Shown here piece by piece: positions 42,115 through 53,033 of a DNA stretch of 64,000 nucleotides. Source of the stretch: [Mycoplasma] gypis (lineage in GTDB: Bacteria; Bacillota_I; Bacilli_A; Mycoplasmatales; Metamycoplasmataceae). The stretch covers positions 62,001 through 126,000 of the forward strand of contig NZ_JAFFTD010000001.1 in the NCBI RefSeq assembly GCF_016924775.1, given 5' to 3'. The notes under the pieces were generated by a model. That model searched no databases and was not told the origin of the DNA. It saw only the letters and a program-made list of their open reading frames with translations. How positions within the stretch are numbered: position 1 is the stretch's first letter; each line of letters begins with the position of its first letter. The position numbers were made by a program, and so were the translations under genes.

Positions 42115-44109
42115 ATGAAAAATTGAATAAATCACCCAAGAAAAGACAAGCATTTATGATTTGGAATTATCTTTTTATTTGTAATTCCTTTTATTTTGTT
42201 TTTCATTTTTTTGGGCTTATACATTAATTACCCAAGCTTTGAAAAAAGCGCAAAAATTCTTATTTCTGTTCTTTCAGCTGTAATGATTTTTTCGGTAATA
42301 TATCTTGTTTGATATATTCATACTATTATCAAGAATAATACAATTATTAAAAATACTTTAAATTACCACGTTGAAAACGAAGTGGGTAAAGAAGGTATTG
42401 GAATTATTATTTTTAACGATAAGTTAAAAATTATTTGAATTTCAAAATTTATTCGCCAAAGATTTGGAGAAACAATTATTTCCAAAAATTTACGTAATTA
42501 TTTTGATATTAGTAACTGAGATGATTATGATAATAAACATGAATTTCGTTATGGTGATTTTGTTTATGATGTTAATTTAAATCTGGGTAAAAATGTTTTA
42601 TTATTAAGGGATATCACTTTACTACAAAATACATCAAGATTATACGAAAATGAAAAAACTGTTTTTGGAGAAATTGAAATTGATAGTATGCAATTGTATC
42701 AATCAATTTATTCTGAAGAAGAAATATTCAAAATTTATAATAGTGTTGTTGATGTTTTAGATGACCTTAGCAAGAAATATAATTTTATCTACCGTCGTTA
42801 TTTAAATACAAGTTTTTTTATCATCACAACTGAAGAATCACTAAAAAAATTAGTGAGTCTTAATTTTAAAGATTTAACACAAATTAAAAGTAATTTAATA
42901 GGCGATAAACAGGTTAAAGTTCCAATTTCTGCTGGTTTCGCTAGTGGAGAAGATACCTTAGAACAATTAAGCCAAAAAGCCAAAGAAGCTTTAAGCCAAT
43001 CTCAATCAAGGGGTGGTGACCAAATTACAGTTATTTATAAAAATTATAATGCCCAACATTTTGGTTCAACATCAGAAATAGCTTTTAGCACTAATAGAAC
43101 TAAAATTTCTTATATTACAAAACTGTTTATTAATAAGCTTCAATCTAATTCAATTTCGAAAGTGATTGTTTATGGTCATAAATTAGCTGACCTTGATGCA
43201 ATTGGTTCGGCTTATGCAATCGCCAAAATTGCGAAATATTATAAAAAAGAAGTTTTTATTCAAAATAAAACTTTTGATCAGACTGGACAAAAATCAGTCA
43301 ATACTTATTTAAGTAAAAAAAATATTTTTATTTCACCAAAACAAGCGACAAAACTTAACGATGATAAAACATTAGTTGTTGTTGTAGACTGCGTTGAAAA
43401 TGATCGAGTAGAGAATCCAAATGCATTCAAAAACATCAGCCCTGAAAATATTTTTATTTTTGATCACCACAGAATTTCTAAAACTCCAGAAGACGTCCTG
43501 AAACAAAATATATATGTTGATACAGGTGCTTCAAGTGCTTCAGAAATTATTACTGAGTTGATAATGTTTTCAAATAATTCAAAAGCCATATCAAAAGAAG
43601 CTGCTCAAATGCTTCTTGACGGTATCTATATGGATACAAATCGTTTCTTAAAAACAACTTCTTCGAAAACATTTTTAGCAGCAAGTTTTTTAGAAAGTCT
43701 CGGTGCTTCAAGTGCAATAAGTATTGAAACTTTAAAAATGGATGAAAGTGTCCATGAAATTGTTTCAAACATCTTGCAAAATCTTCAAGAAGTTAAGCCT
43801 GGATATTTCCTAGCAACTTATGATAAAGAAGCAGAAAGTGACGTTGTCGCAATCGCGGCTGAAGAAATTTTAAGAATTCAAGGCCGTAAAGCAGCGTTTG
43901 TTATCGCAAAAGTTCCCGGACAAAATCGTTATAAATTGAGTGCAAGAGGTATTGATACAAACGTTCAAATCATTGCTGAGGCTGTTAATGGTGGTGGACA
44001 CTTCGGAGCAGCAGCGGCAATAAGTGATGAAAAAGAACCAATCAACATTTTTGTTGATAACATAATCCAAGCAATAGTGAGTGTAAAAGATGAAAGTAAT
44101 TATAATTAA
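42115..44109 (+). CDS. gdpP: c-di-AMP phosphodiesterase GdpP
   Basis: 664 residues. Two N-terminal membrane helices, a PAS-like segment, a degenerate GGDEF domain (ending SQSRGGDQITVI), then DHH-DHHA1: GHKLADLDAIGSA (from residue 353), VVVDC, FDHHRIS and GGGHFGAAAA (near 626). Hydrolyses c-di-AMP, opposing CdaM. TATAAT at 42101-42106 is 8 bases before the ATG and there is no Shine-Dalgarno: probably leaderless. Its end overlaps rplI by 20 bases. Confidence 0.95.
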
Positions 44110-44527
44110 ACCTTACCAAAAATATAAAGTAAACGAAATAATCGAAGCAAAAGATGGATTTGCTAAAAACTTTTTAATTAAAAATGGTTATGCACAACCA
44201 GTTAATAGTGCAACTTTAAAAAATCGTGAAAGAGTACTTGAAAACTTAGCTGAAAACGAACAACAAAGAATTTATGAAGCTAACCTTTTAAAAGCTGAAA
44301 TTGAAAAAGTACAACTAAATTTCGAATTAAAAGTACACAACGAAACAGTACATGGTTCAATTACTACTAAAGCAATTGAAAAAGAATTATCAAAATTTAA
44401 TATTAAACTACCTGAACACAGTTTAGAATCAATAAAAATTTCAACATTAGGAAATCATGGTGTAGCAATTAAATTACACCCAAGTGTTAAGGCGTTTTTA
44501 AAAGTTAAAATCACTGAAGCAAAATAA
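44090..44527 (+). CDS. rplI: Large-subunit ribosomal protein bL9
   Basis: 145 residues. MKVIIIKPYQKYKVNEIIEAKDGFAKNFLIKNGYAQP is the rRNA-binding N-domain, followed by the long connecting helix and C-domain. ATG lies inside the gdpP 3' end, giving the gdpP-rplI-dnaB order also seen in Bacillus. Confidence 0.96.
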   Translation: MKVIIIKPYQKYKVNEIIEAKDGFAKNFLIKNGYAQPVNSATLKNRERVLENLAENEQQRIYEANLLKAEIEKVQLNFELKVHNETVHGSITTKAIEKELSKFNIKLPEHSLESIKISTLGNHGVAIKLHPSVKAFLKVKITEAK

Positions 44528-44569
44528 TAATTTTTGCTTTTTAATAAAAAATGTTTTCAAGGAGGAGCA

Positions 44570-45988
44570 ATGGATTTTAGCGAAAACGAAATTAAAAGCA
44601 TCATAGCAAATGAAATTCCATTAATGGGGATTTTAATTGATGACCCAAATCTTTATAATGAAATTGCTGATAGTCTTACTGAAGATATTTTTTATTTTGA
44701 AGCAAATCAAATAATTTTCCGAGCAATTGAAGAATTAAGCCAAATGCATACCAAAATGGACACTGCATTTTTAATAGATTATTTGGTCAAGAAAAAAATT
44801 GTTGACAAACTTCATGTATTAAATAAAAGTGGTTTAGAGTATCTTTATTTCTTGTTGGAAAGTCACGGTTTTTCTAGTGAAATTCACTCTTATTTAGCAG
44901 TTTTAATTGATTTTGCGAAGAAAAAAAGGTTAATGAAGGTTATTTCAGAAACAAGTCTTGATATGCAATCTTCAAAAGACATTTCTTCAATCATTTCTGA
45001 ACTTCAAATTAAACTAATAAATATTGATATAAGCGATACAAAAACTCAGTATGAGACAGCCAAAGATGTTGCTCAGGAAGCTTTAAAAACTATTCACCAA
45101 AGACAAGGAAATCAAATTCAAGCAGGACTATCGTTTGGTTATGAAACTCTTGATCAATTAACTCTGGGTTATAATCCAGGAGATTTAATCATCTTAGCTG
45201 CTCGTCCTTCAATGGGGAAAACAGCCTTTGCTCTAAACGTAGCAGCTAATGTTGCAAGAAATAAAAAAACTGTTTTATTCTTTAGTCTAGAAATGACAAA
45301 TAAGCAAGTTTTAGAGCGGGTAATTGGGTTTGAATCAAAGGTAAAGCTTTCGAAAATTAAAAGTGGTGCAATTGAACCACACGAATGAGAAGAGTTAAAC
45401 ATAGCTGTTGATGGAATTTCGAATTGAGAGATGTTTTTAAACGATAAATCTTCTTTGAATATTTCAGATTTATTAGTGCTTTGTCGTCGTTTTGCACAAA
45501 ATCACAAAGTAGATTTAGTTATTATTGACTATTTGCAATTGATTAGTGATTCAAAAACTTCTTCTGATAATCGTCAATTGGAAATTTCCAAAATTTCACG
45601 TTCTTTAAAACAATTAGCTCGTGAACTAGGTTGTCCAGTCTTGGCATTAAGTCAGCTATCACGTCGGGTAGAAATGCGTGAAGATAAACAACCTATGTTA
45701 AGTGACTTGCGTGAATCTGGTGCGATTGAACAAGATGCTGACAGTGTTTTATTTTTATATCGCCCCGATTATTATGCAAAAAAAGTGGATACTAGTGAAG
45801 GTGGTGGCGACTATAACCCTGCTCCTGTTCAAAATTTTGCAAGTAACACCCCAAATTTTGAAATTTCTAAAACTCATGTTATTGTTGCTAAAAACCGTAA
45901 TGGTGCAACCGGATCAGTCGAGTTGTTATTTTTACGTGACATTAATGCGTTCAGTGAAATACCTGAAAATAATAGACCTAAATTTTAG
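44570..45988 (+). CDS. dnaB: Replicative DNA helicase DnaB
   Basis: 472 residues. N-terminal domain, then a RecA-type helicase with Walker [14 protein letters not shown], Walker [13 protein letters not shown], and the [31 protein letters not shown] block. Start at 44570 is preceded by AAGGAGG; an in-frame ATG at 44534 would not have this site. A Gly/Pro/Asn-rich insert (about 415-432) precedes the last strands. Reads through two TGA codons near 45387. Confidence 0.97.
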
Positions 45989-45999
45989 AAAGGAACGTT

Positions 46000-47178
46000 A
46001 TGAATAATAGAATTCTTCCTGAAAAAGTTAAAAAACATAAATTAACTAAAGAACAAAAGGAAGCTTTAAAAGAAAATAAACAAAAAGCTAAACAAACTTG
46101 ACAAGAAGAAATGAATCCTTATAACGTTAACTTTATCAATGTTTGAAGAAAGTTTCCTAAAAAACTTTTCTTCATTTTTTTAAGCGCTGTATTCTTCAAT
46201 TTAGGGGTAGCAACATTTCTTTCAAAGGCAGCCGTTGTTGCAACTGGAACTTCATCAATAACTCAAATTATTACTTTTACCATGAACTGAGATCGTTATT
46301 TTGGATATTTTTATGTTCTTGTAAATCTACCAATTATGATTTATTTTTGACGCAAAAATCCTCGATTATTTATGGTATTGACTGCTTATTGACTGGTTTT
46401 TCAAGTTGTTACACAAGCCTTTTTTGGTGAAATACCACAAATTAATAAGTTTCTAAAAGAAACAATTACTATTTATAGTCCTAAAGATCACAATTATTGA
46501 GTTGCATTCAATCATCCTTTACAAGGTAAAGGATCTTATTATGATGGACAAACATGACCAATTTTTGTTTATGCAATTATTGGAGGTGTGTTAGATGGAT
46601 TTGCTTCAGCAATTGCTTGAAAACAAGGAGCATGTATTGCTGGTTCTAATGTTATTGTTTATTACATTTCAAAAGTTAAAAAAGCATCAGTAGGAAAAAT
46701 TGGTTTTATTGTTTCGATGCTTTTTGCAACTTTTTCAATTTGCGTTTTAGGAACTTTAGAAATTTTCCAAAAAATTCCAACACGTCCTTGAAACTATCTA
46801 CATGATTCAATTACCGATAATTCAACCACAAAGATGATTGTTCGGGTTTTATGTACTGTGATTTATATTGGAGTATATAGTTTCGTAATTGATAGAATGT
46901 ATCCAAAATATAAAAAAATAAGAATCGAAGTTTATTCAAATAAACTTGAAAGAATCAGTGAAAAACTAAAAAGAATTGAGTTCAATCACTCATGAAATAT
47001 CTATTATGGAATTAGTGGTAAAACCCATAAAGATCTAGGAAGAATTGAAATTAGCTCATTATTCTTAGAAAAAGATTGAATTATTGCACAAATTCGCAGC
47101 GTTGATCCCAATGCTTGAATCGGTGTAATTCCGATGTCAGATGTAAAAGGAAAATTTGACACCTCATTTATTGATTAA
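46000..47178 (+). CDS. YitT-family membrane protein, copy 1
   Basis: 392 residues with many TGA Trp codons. A hydrophilic N-terminus ends in NFINVWRKFPKKLFF, then about six membrane helices (YitT/DUF161 type: GGVLDGFASAIAWKQGACIAGSNVIVYYIS) and a C-terminal soluble DUF2179-type domain (RIEISSLFLEKDWIIAQIRSVDPNAW). Function unknown; other family members are probably transporters or signalling-linked. AAAGGAA ribosome site after dnaB, so cotranscribed. About half the residues match the next gene. Confidence 0.85.
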
Positions 47179-47242
47179 AAAAATACAATAAATAAAAATT
47201 CTATTATAATTTAAAATATTTTATTTTTAAATAAGGAAATGT

Positions 47243-48577
47243 ATGAGTAATGAAACTACAAAAAAAACTCGTTCGTCAAAACGAAAAGTAATTGATTTGA
47301 CTGATTTAAATCCGCAAGGATTAACTTTTTGAAACATTTGAGTAAAACATCCTAAGAAACTTGCTTGAATGTTTATATCAGCTGTTTTATTTAATATTGG
47401 TATTGCTTTCTTTTTAGGAAAAGCAGCAACAGTTGCTTCAGGAGTTAGTGCGATTATTCAGTCACTTACTTATACTTTAGATTTTTTAAGAAATTATTTT
47501 GCTTTGTTATATCTAGCGATAAATTTACCGTTTATGTTCTTCTTTTGGAAGAAAAATTCGCGAATTTTTATGATTTTAACAATGTATTGACTACTTTTTC
47601 AAGTTGTTAGTGAGTTTATTTTTAGTGGTTTTAGTTCTTCACACCCTTATGTTGTCAGAGACTGATTAAATGATAAGTTCAGTATTTATTATTTAAGAAA
47701 TACCGTTGGTGGTGAAGCGGATAAAATAGCATGAAACGTTTATTCAGGAACTTTCATAAATGGACAACAAGATGCATTTGGAAATCATGTTATTGGTACA
47801 TGAAAACACTGAACCTTAATGGGCGGAAACATTTATCAAACACCAGAAGGTATTAAATACATTCAAAGTGATGCCTTGTCGAGTGTTGACTTCAGCAATA
47901 ACACACTTCTTGTTAGTCAAGGACAAACAGGGTGACACAATTTTGGGAAAGCCAATCCTAATTTCGACATAAGTGTTGAAACTTGACCAATAATAATTTA
48001 TACAATCGCAGGAGCAATTCTTGGTGGATTAGCAGCTTCAATTGCTTGAAAAAACTCTGGTTCTACAGCCGGAAGTGATATCATTATCTACTACATTTCA
48101 AAAGTGAAAAAAATGTCTGTTGGAAGAGTAAGTTTCTTTGTTGCTTGTTTATTTGCAGGAATTTCAATTATTGCGATTGGTGGAGTTGAACTTGGTGGAG
48201 TTGTCAATGATCACCCATGAAACATGGCAGCATTTGTAGTTAGAGTTATTTCAACTTTAGTTTATATCAGTGTTTACAACATATTAATCTCATTCATTTA
48301 TCCTAAATACAAAAAAATAAAAATCGATATTCACACAACCAAGGTTGAAGAAGTTTGTGCTCACTTCAAAGAAATTAATTACTGACATGGTTACAGCGTT
48401 GTGACTATGAAAAGTGGTTATACCGGAAAAGAAAGCACAAAGATCGAAACAATTGCTTTATTCTTGGAGCAATCAATAATTGAACAAGAAGTAAGAAAAA
48501 TTGACCCAAACGCATGAATAGGAATTACACCTGTTGTCAATGTTAAAGGAATATTTAATACAAACAAAGTGGATTAA
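47243..48577 (+). CDS. YitT-family membrane protein, copy 2
   Basis: 444 residues, tandem paralogue of the preceding gene. Shared blocks: FWNIWVKHPKKLAWMF, NIGIAFFLGKAA, ASIAWKNSGSTAGSDIIIYYIS, PKYKKIKIDIHT and IDPNAWIGITPV. It has an extra extracellular-type insert of roughly 60 residues before GGAILGGLAAS. TAAGGAA ribosome site. Confidence 0.85.
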
Positions 48578-48612
48578 AAAAATCTGTGGACAAAAACCCA
48601 CAGATTTTTATT
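48578..48612 (+). terminator. Terminator of the YitT genes
   Basis: AAATCTGTGG/CCACAGATTT with an 8-base loop, then T-run. Confidence 0.92.
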
Positions 48613-48693
48613 TCATATTTTTTAAAAATAAGTATTATTAAATTTTAAAGAATTGTGTTTATTATATTGCTTAAAATTATCAAAATAAATTAA

Positions 48694-48723
48694 AAAATCT
48701 ATGGAACTTAATCCATAGATTTT
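48694..48723. terminator. Terminator of rpiB, near-copy of the neighbouring hairpin
   Basis: AAAATCTATGG/CCATAGATTTT with an 8-base loop; on the minus strand it ends rpiB, overlapping its stop. It differs from the stem at 48580 by essentially one base pair. Confidence 0.85.
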
Positions 48724-49168
48724 ATTTTGAACCCTTTGTCGATAAAGAATCAAGTCTAACTTGGTGACGTCCACCTTCGAAGTGTGTTTTATCTCATTCA
48801 TTAAACATTTCTAATGCATCATTTATTTGTGTTTGACGTCCTCCGAAAACAAGAACGTTTGCATCATTGTGAAGTTTAGCTAATTTAGCATCTTCAACTG
48901 AGCAAACTCTTGCTGCTCTAATGTGGCTGTAACGGTTTAAGGCGTAGCTAATTCCTAATCCTGTACCACAAATTCCAATTCCTTTGTAGTCATTGTGATT
49001 TTCTAAAAATTCAGCCAATTTAAAACCATATTCAGCGTAGTTAACGCTTTCAGTTCCATTAGAAGGACCTAAATCTTCAACTTGATATCCAAGTTTTTCA
49101 AGATTAGATACTAATTTAGCTTTTAATTCATATCCTGCGTGATCAGATGAAATGGCAATTTTTTTCAT
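48722..49168 (-). CDS. rpiB: Ribose-5-phosphate isomerase B
   Basis: 148 residues. ISSDHAGYELK at the N-terminus, GICGTGLGIS with the catalytic Cys, and ARVCSVEDAKLAKLHNDANVLVFGGR. Interconverts ribose 5-P and ribulose 5-P. Partner step to rpe at 53957-54601. TAGGAG before the ATG. Confidence 0.94.
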
Positions 49169-49188
49169 AATACTCCTAAAATTTAATT

Positions 49189-49656
49189 CTATTCTCTTAT
49201 AATTTTACCACTATTTACATCAATAATTTTGCTTGCCTTTTGAGACATAGGACCAAAATCGTAAAATCTTTTTATTTGTGGAAAAATTTCTTTTGCTTCT
49301 TTAATGCTTTTAGCTGTTTCATGATCTGAAATATTACAACTTGTTACGAAACAAGGTCCTTCTTTTTCAAGAAATTGTAATAATCCTTGTTGATTTGGCA
49401 TTCTAAATCCTTGACCATTGACTATTAAAGATACAGCTCCAGGTCAGTATTTTTTTGCATATTCAATTGCTTTGTCATCTCAATTTGTAATTTCTTGAGC
49501 CTGTTGCAAGCTTGAAACTAAAATAATAATTTTTTTGCTAATATCACGTTTTTTTAATTCATAAAGTAAGTGTAAACTATTACTTTTTATACTTGTTCCA
49601 AGCCCTAAAACTGTATCAGTTGTACAGACAAAAACATCATCATATTTTGAACTCAT
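49189..49656 (-). CDS. tsaC: Short Sua5/YrdC/TsaC threonylcarbamoyl-AMP synthase
   Basis: 155 residues, shorter than the usual ~190. Motifs: DTVLGLGT near residue 14, KKRDISKKIIILVSS (K-x-R...K), YWPGAVSLI and PCFVTSCNIS. Makes threonylcarbamoyl-AMP for t6A37 in tRNA. TATAAT on the minus strand (49669-49664) is 7 bases from the ATG: leaderless. Divergent from mutM. Confidence 0.87.
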
Positions 49657-49695
49657 AAATACAATTATAAACGTATATTTGGTAAAATTTTATAT
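49657..49695. promoter_or_regulatory. 39-base divergent leaderless promoter pair
   Basis: Minus-strand -10 TATAAT (49664-49669) and plus-strand -10 TAAAAT (49683-49688), 13 bases apart, each 7 bases from its ATG. The -35 positions must lie under the opposite -10 or in the opposite coding region. Confidence 0.7.
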
Positions 49696-50526
49696 ATGCC
49701 AGAATTACCAGAAGTCAAAGTGGTTGTAAAATCACTAAAAAATCACATTTTAAATAAAGAAATTGAAAGAATTGATGTTTATAATCCAAAACTTATTAAA
49801 GAAATTAGTTTTCAAGAATTTAAAAAAACTTTAGAAGATAAAAAAATCTTAGATATGTCCAACGTTGCAAAACATATTATTTTCTTTTTGAGTGATGACA
49901 TTGTTTTAATTTCTCATCTTCGTATGGAAGGGAAATATCGTTTCTATACCCAACAACAAGAGCCCGATAAACATGCACATGTTATTTTTAATTTTAAAGA
50001 CAAAACCCAACTTCAATATGTTGACTCGCGTGCTTTTGGGACATTTCATGTACGTACAAAAGAAAATTATTTATCAATCAATCCACTACAAAAAGTTGCA
50101 CCGACACCTGATAAGGTTGATTTAAAACAAATGATGCAAAAAATTTCTAAATCTAGCGTTGCAATTAAAACAATTATTTTAAATCAAGAAATTGTGTCAG
50201 GAATAGGAAATATATACGCTGATGAAACACTTTTTGCTTCAAAGATCAACCCTGTTACACCAGCTAAAGATATTAGTTTAGACCAATTAAAAACACTTAT
50301 GAATAATGCTTATTTAATTATGAAAAAAAGCGAAGAATTAGGTGGTTCAACAATTAACTCTTATGAATCACTAAATAAACAAGAAGGACAATTTCAAAAC
50401 TTTTTAAAGGTTCATACTCGTGTTGGAAAACCTTGTAGCGAATGTCGTGTGTTAATTAAAAAGACAAAAGTAAATGGAAGAGGTACATATTATTGTCCAA
50501 AATGTCAAGGGGAAATCCATGATTAG
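49696..50526 (+). CDS. mutM: Formamidopyrimidine-DNA glycosylase
   Basis: 276 residues. MPELPEV gives catalytic Pro2 and Glu3; SHLRMEGKY, QEIVSGIGNIYADETLF (helix-two-turn-helix) and a zinc finger CSECRVLIKKTKVNGRGTYYCPKCQ (as two C-x-x-C pairs). Removes oxidised purines. No Shine-Dalgarno; leaderless. Confidence 0.96.
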   Translation: MPELPEVKVVVKSLKNHILNKEIERIDVYNPKLIKEISFQEFKKTLEDKKILDMSNVAKHIIFFLSDDIVLISHLRMEGKYRFYTQQQEPDKHAHVIFNFKDKTQLQYVDSRAFGTFHVRTKENYLSINPLQKVAPTPDKVDLKQMMQKISKSSVAIKTIILNQEIVSGIGNIYADETLFASKINPVTPAKDISLDQLKTLMNNAYLIMKKSEELGGSTINSYESLNKQEGQFQNFLKVHTRVGKPCSECRVLIKKTKVNGRGTYYCPKCQGEIHD

Positions 50527-50743
50527 AAGAGTGGATTTACATGGTCTTGATGTTCAAAAAGCAACCGCAGTTATTTTAAATGCATTATATGCTTTTGAAA
50601 ACAGCTATGACACAAGGATGATTATTGTTACTGGTAAAGGTACTGGAAGCCTAGCGAATTTAGTAGAAGAAATTCTTGATCAAGAACGATTTGATTGAGA
50701 ATATGAAAATTCGCAGCACTCTGCATTTATAATTTATAAATAA
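50519..50743 (+). CDS. Small Smr-domain protein
   Basis: 74 residues. VDLHGLDVQKA at the start and IVTGKGTGSLANLVEEIL are the two Smr signatures (LDLHG and HG-x-G-x-G, here TGKGTG). Stand-alone Smr proteins are nucleases or DNA-binding factors. Starts inside the mutM 3' end (8-base overlap). A much larger MutS2 would normally carry this domain. Confidence 0.85.
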
Positions 50744-50754
50744 AAGGAGAAAAA

Positions 50755-51678
50755 ATGTTGGTATCACAAATTGTTGGAACAGTATTTGGTGTTTCCCTAT
50801 TTATTATAGTTTTATGCTTATTAATTAGTTCTATCAAAATTGTCCCAGAAACAAACTTTTGAGTTGTACAACGTTTGGGTAAGTATCACAAAACTTTAAA
50901 TAAAGGAGTTAACTTTATTGTTCCTATTATTGATAAAGTTGTTGTTAAAGAAAATTTAAAAGAAAAAGTTTTAGATTTTCCAGCTCAATCAGTAATTACC
51001 AAAGATAATGCAACAATTCGTGTTGATACTGTTGTATACTTAAAAATCTTTGATCCAAAACTATATTCATATGGAGCTGAAACTCCATTAAAAGCAATTG
51101 AAAATTTAGTTGCGACAACACTAAGAAATTTAATTGGAGAATTAGAACTTGATCAATCGCTTACTTCTCGTGAAGTCATTAATTCAAAATTAACTAAAGT
51201 TTTAGATGAAGCTAGTGATCCGTGAGGAATTCGCGTAAATCGTGTTGAAATCCAAAACATTATTCCACCAAAAGAAGTTGAACAAGCAATGATTCGTCAA
51301 ATGCAAGCAGAACGTGAAAAAAGAGCAAGAATTCTAGAAGCCGAAGGAATTAAACAATCCTTAATTTTGAATGCTCAAGGTAATAAAGAATCAACAATTT
51401 TAAACGCTGAAGCTGTTAAAGAAAGAATGATTTTACAAGCCCAGGCAGAAAAAGAAAAATCGATTCTAGAAGCCGAAGGAAAAAGAAGAGCTATTGAACT
51501 TTTAAATGAAGCCAATATTAATGATAAAATTCTGCAATATAAAGCTCTTGATGAAATTAAAACACTTGCTAATGGTACTGCAACAAAAATTATCATCCCG
51601 CCAAATTTAAAAGACGTCGCATCAACAATGGCAGTGGCAAAAGAAGTGCTTTTTGAAGATAAAAACAACGAAAAATAA
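50755..51678 (+). CDS. SPFH/stomatin-prohibitin family membrane protein
   Basis: 307 residues. One N-terminal membrane helix (residues 3-24), SPFH domain (IVPETNFWVVQRLGKYHKTLNKGVNFIVPIIDKV), then a long coiled coil with repeated A/E-rich units (LILNAQGNKESTILNAEAVKERMILQAQAEKEKSILEAEG) and a terminal KIIIPPNLKD. Forms oligomeric membrane rings that organise proteases or lipids. AAAAGGAG ribosome site, 11 bases after smr. Confidence 0.93.
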
Positions 51679-51712
51679 AAATCAACCCAAAGGGGTTGGT
51701 TTTTTGTTTTTA
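51679..51712 (+). terminator. Terminator of the mutM-smr-SPFH unit
   Basis: AATCAACCC/GGGTTGGTT-type stem with loop AAAG and a long T-run. Confidence 0.88.
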
Positions 51713-52038
51713 TCCAAAAGCACAAAAGTTTAATAATATAAATTTATATTAGAAGTTTTAGTGCAATATAAGTGCGGTTTTAACAAACCACAGAAAAAAG
51801 GAAAACATTAAAATAAAAAAGAGTTTCATAGACACTAAACGAAAAAATATTCATGACAATAAATTCATTCTTACTTTAGTGTAAATATTTTTTTAAAGTC
51901 AGCAGAAACAAATAAATAAATTAAAAGTATTTTGGGTTTAAGTCTTTTATTTAATGTTTTAAAACGTTATAAAAAGCATATTACTTTAAAAAATAAAGAA
52001 TGATAGAACGTCGCAACACTTAGCCATTGCGTTTTTGC
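51713..52038. other. 326-base gene-free stretch with a long-range inverted repeat
   Basis: No credible frame on either strand. ACACTAAA (51832-51839) pairs with TTTAGTGT (51876-51883), enclosing a 36-base AT-rich loop. No promoter or RNA family recognised. Confidence 0.5.
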
Positions 52039-52068
52039 ATAAAAAATGCTTACAAATTTTGTAAGCAT
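52039..52068 (-). terminator. Terminator of the tsaD operon
   Basis: Minus strand: ATGCTTACAA/TTGTAAGCAT with a 3-base loop, then T6. Confidence 0.92.
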
Positions 52069-52073
52069 CCATA

Positions 52074-53033
52074 TTAGTATTTATTTTTTAGCACCGCTTT
52101 AAAAGAATCAGAGTAAAGAATTTTTGCAGCTTGAGCAATCATTGCAGCATTATCAGTTGCGAATTGCTTTTCGGGAATTAAAGCATTTTCATGTAAGGAA
52201 AGAAACATTTCTCTTATACCATTATTTGCACTTACTCCACCAGCAAGAATAATTGATTTAGGATTATACTCATTAATTGCCATTTCCATTTTTTCTTTTA
52301 AGTAGTTTATAACAGTGTTTTGAAAGTTTGTTGCAATTTCTTCAACAGGAATTTCTTGGCGACGGTTAATGTAATTATTAATTTTATTAATTACTTGAGT
52401 TTTTAAACCGCTTAAAGAAAAATCGTATTTATTTTCAGTAACTGGAAATGAAAAATGTTCATGGTATTTAGCTTTATTGGCACAAGCAATTTTATCAATT
52501 TCTGGACCACCTGGATAATTTAAACCAAGTTTTCTTCCTACCTTGTCATAACATTCGCCGACAGCATCATCAAGTGTTTGACCAATGATTTGAACGTCGA
52601 CTTCGTTTTTTGCATATATTATTTGTGTGTGACCACCAGAAACAATTAAACCAATTGTTGGGAATAATGGTTTTTTATTGATTGTTGCTGAGTAAAAGTG
52701 ACCTGTTAGGTGATTTATTGGTACAATTGGTTTATTTAAAGCAATCGCTAAACCGTGTGCTGCGATATAGCCTACTTGTAAAGCTCCAACAAGACCAGGC
52801 AAGGCTGTGTAAGCAATTAAATCAATCTTGTTTAAATCATAGTGTTTTTTGACTTCTTCAATGACTTTATAAATATTTTCAACGTGTAAACGTGAAGCAA
52901 TTTCAGGAACAGTCCCACCATATTGTTTATGGATTGAAATCTGACTAATTGTGTAATTAATAATTACTTTATTATTTTCAAGAATCGCAATAGAAGTGTC
53001 ATCATGACTGGTTTCGATACCTAAAATAGTCAT
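52074..53033 (-). CDS. tsaD: tRNA t6A transferase catalytic subunit TsaD
   Basis: 319 residues. ILGIETSHDDTSIAI at the N-terminus, metal-binding HLTGH (with INHLTGHFYSA), VSGGHTQI, and C-terminal ILAGGVSANNGIR and FATDNAAMIAQA. Transfers threonylcarbamoyl to A37 of ANN-decoding tRNAs. TAATG overlap with tsaB. Confidence 0.97.
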   Translation of the reverse strand: MTILGIETSHDDTSIAILENNKVIINYTISQISIHKQYGGTVPEIASRLHVENIYKVIEEVKKHYDLNKIDLIAYTALPGLVGALQVGYIAAHGLAIALNKPIVPINHLTGHFYSATINKKPLFPTIGLIVSGGHTQIIYAKNEVDVQIIGQTLDDAVGECYDKVGRKLGLNYPGGPEIDKIACANKAKYHEHFSFPVTENKYDFSLSGLKTQVINKINNYINRRQEIPVEEIATNFQNTVINYLKEKMEMAINEYNPKSIILAGGVSANNGIREMFLSLHENALIPEKQFATDNAAMIAQAAKILYSDSFKAVLKNKY

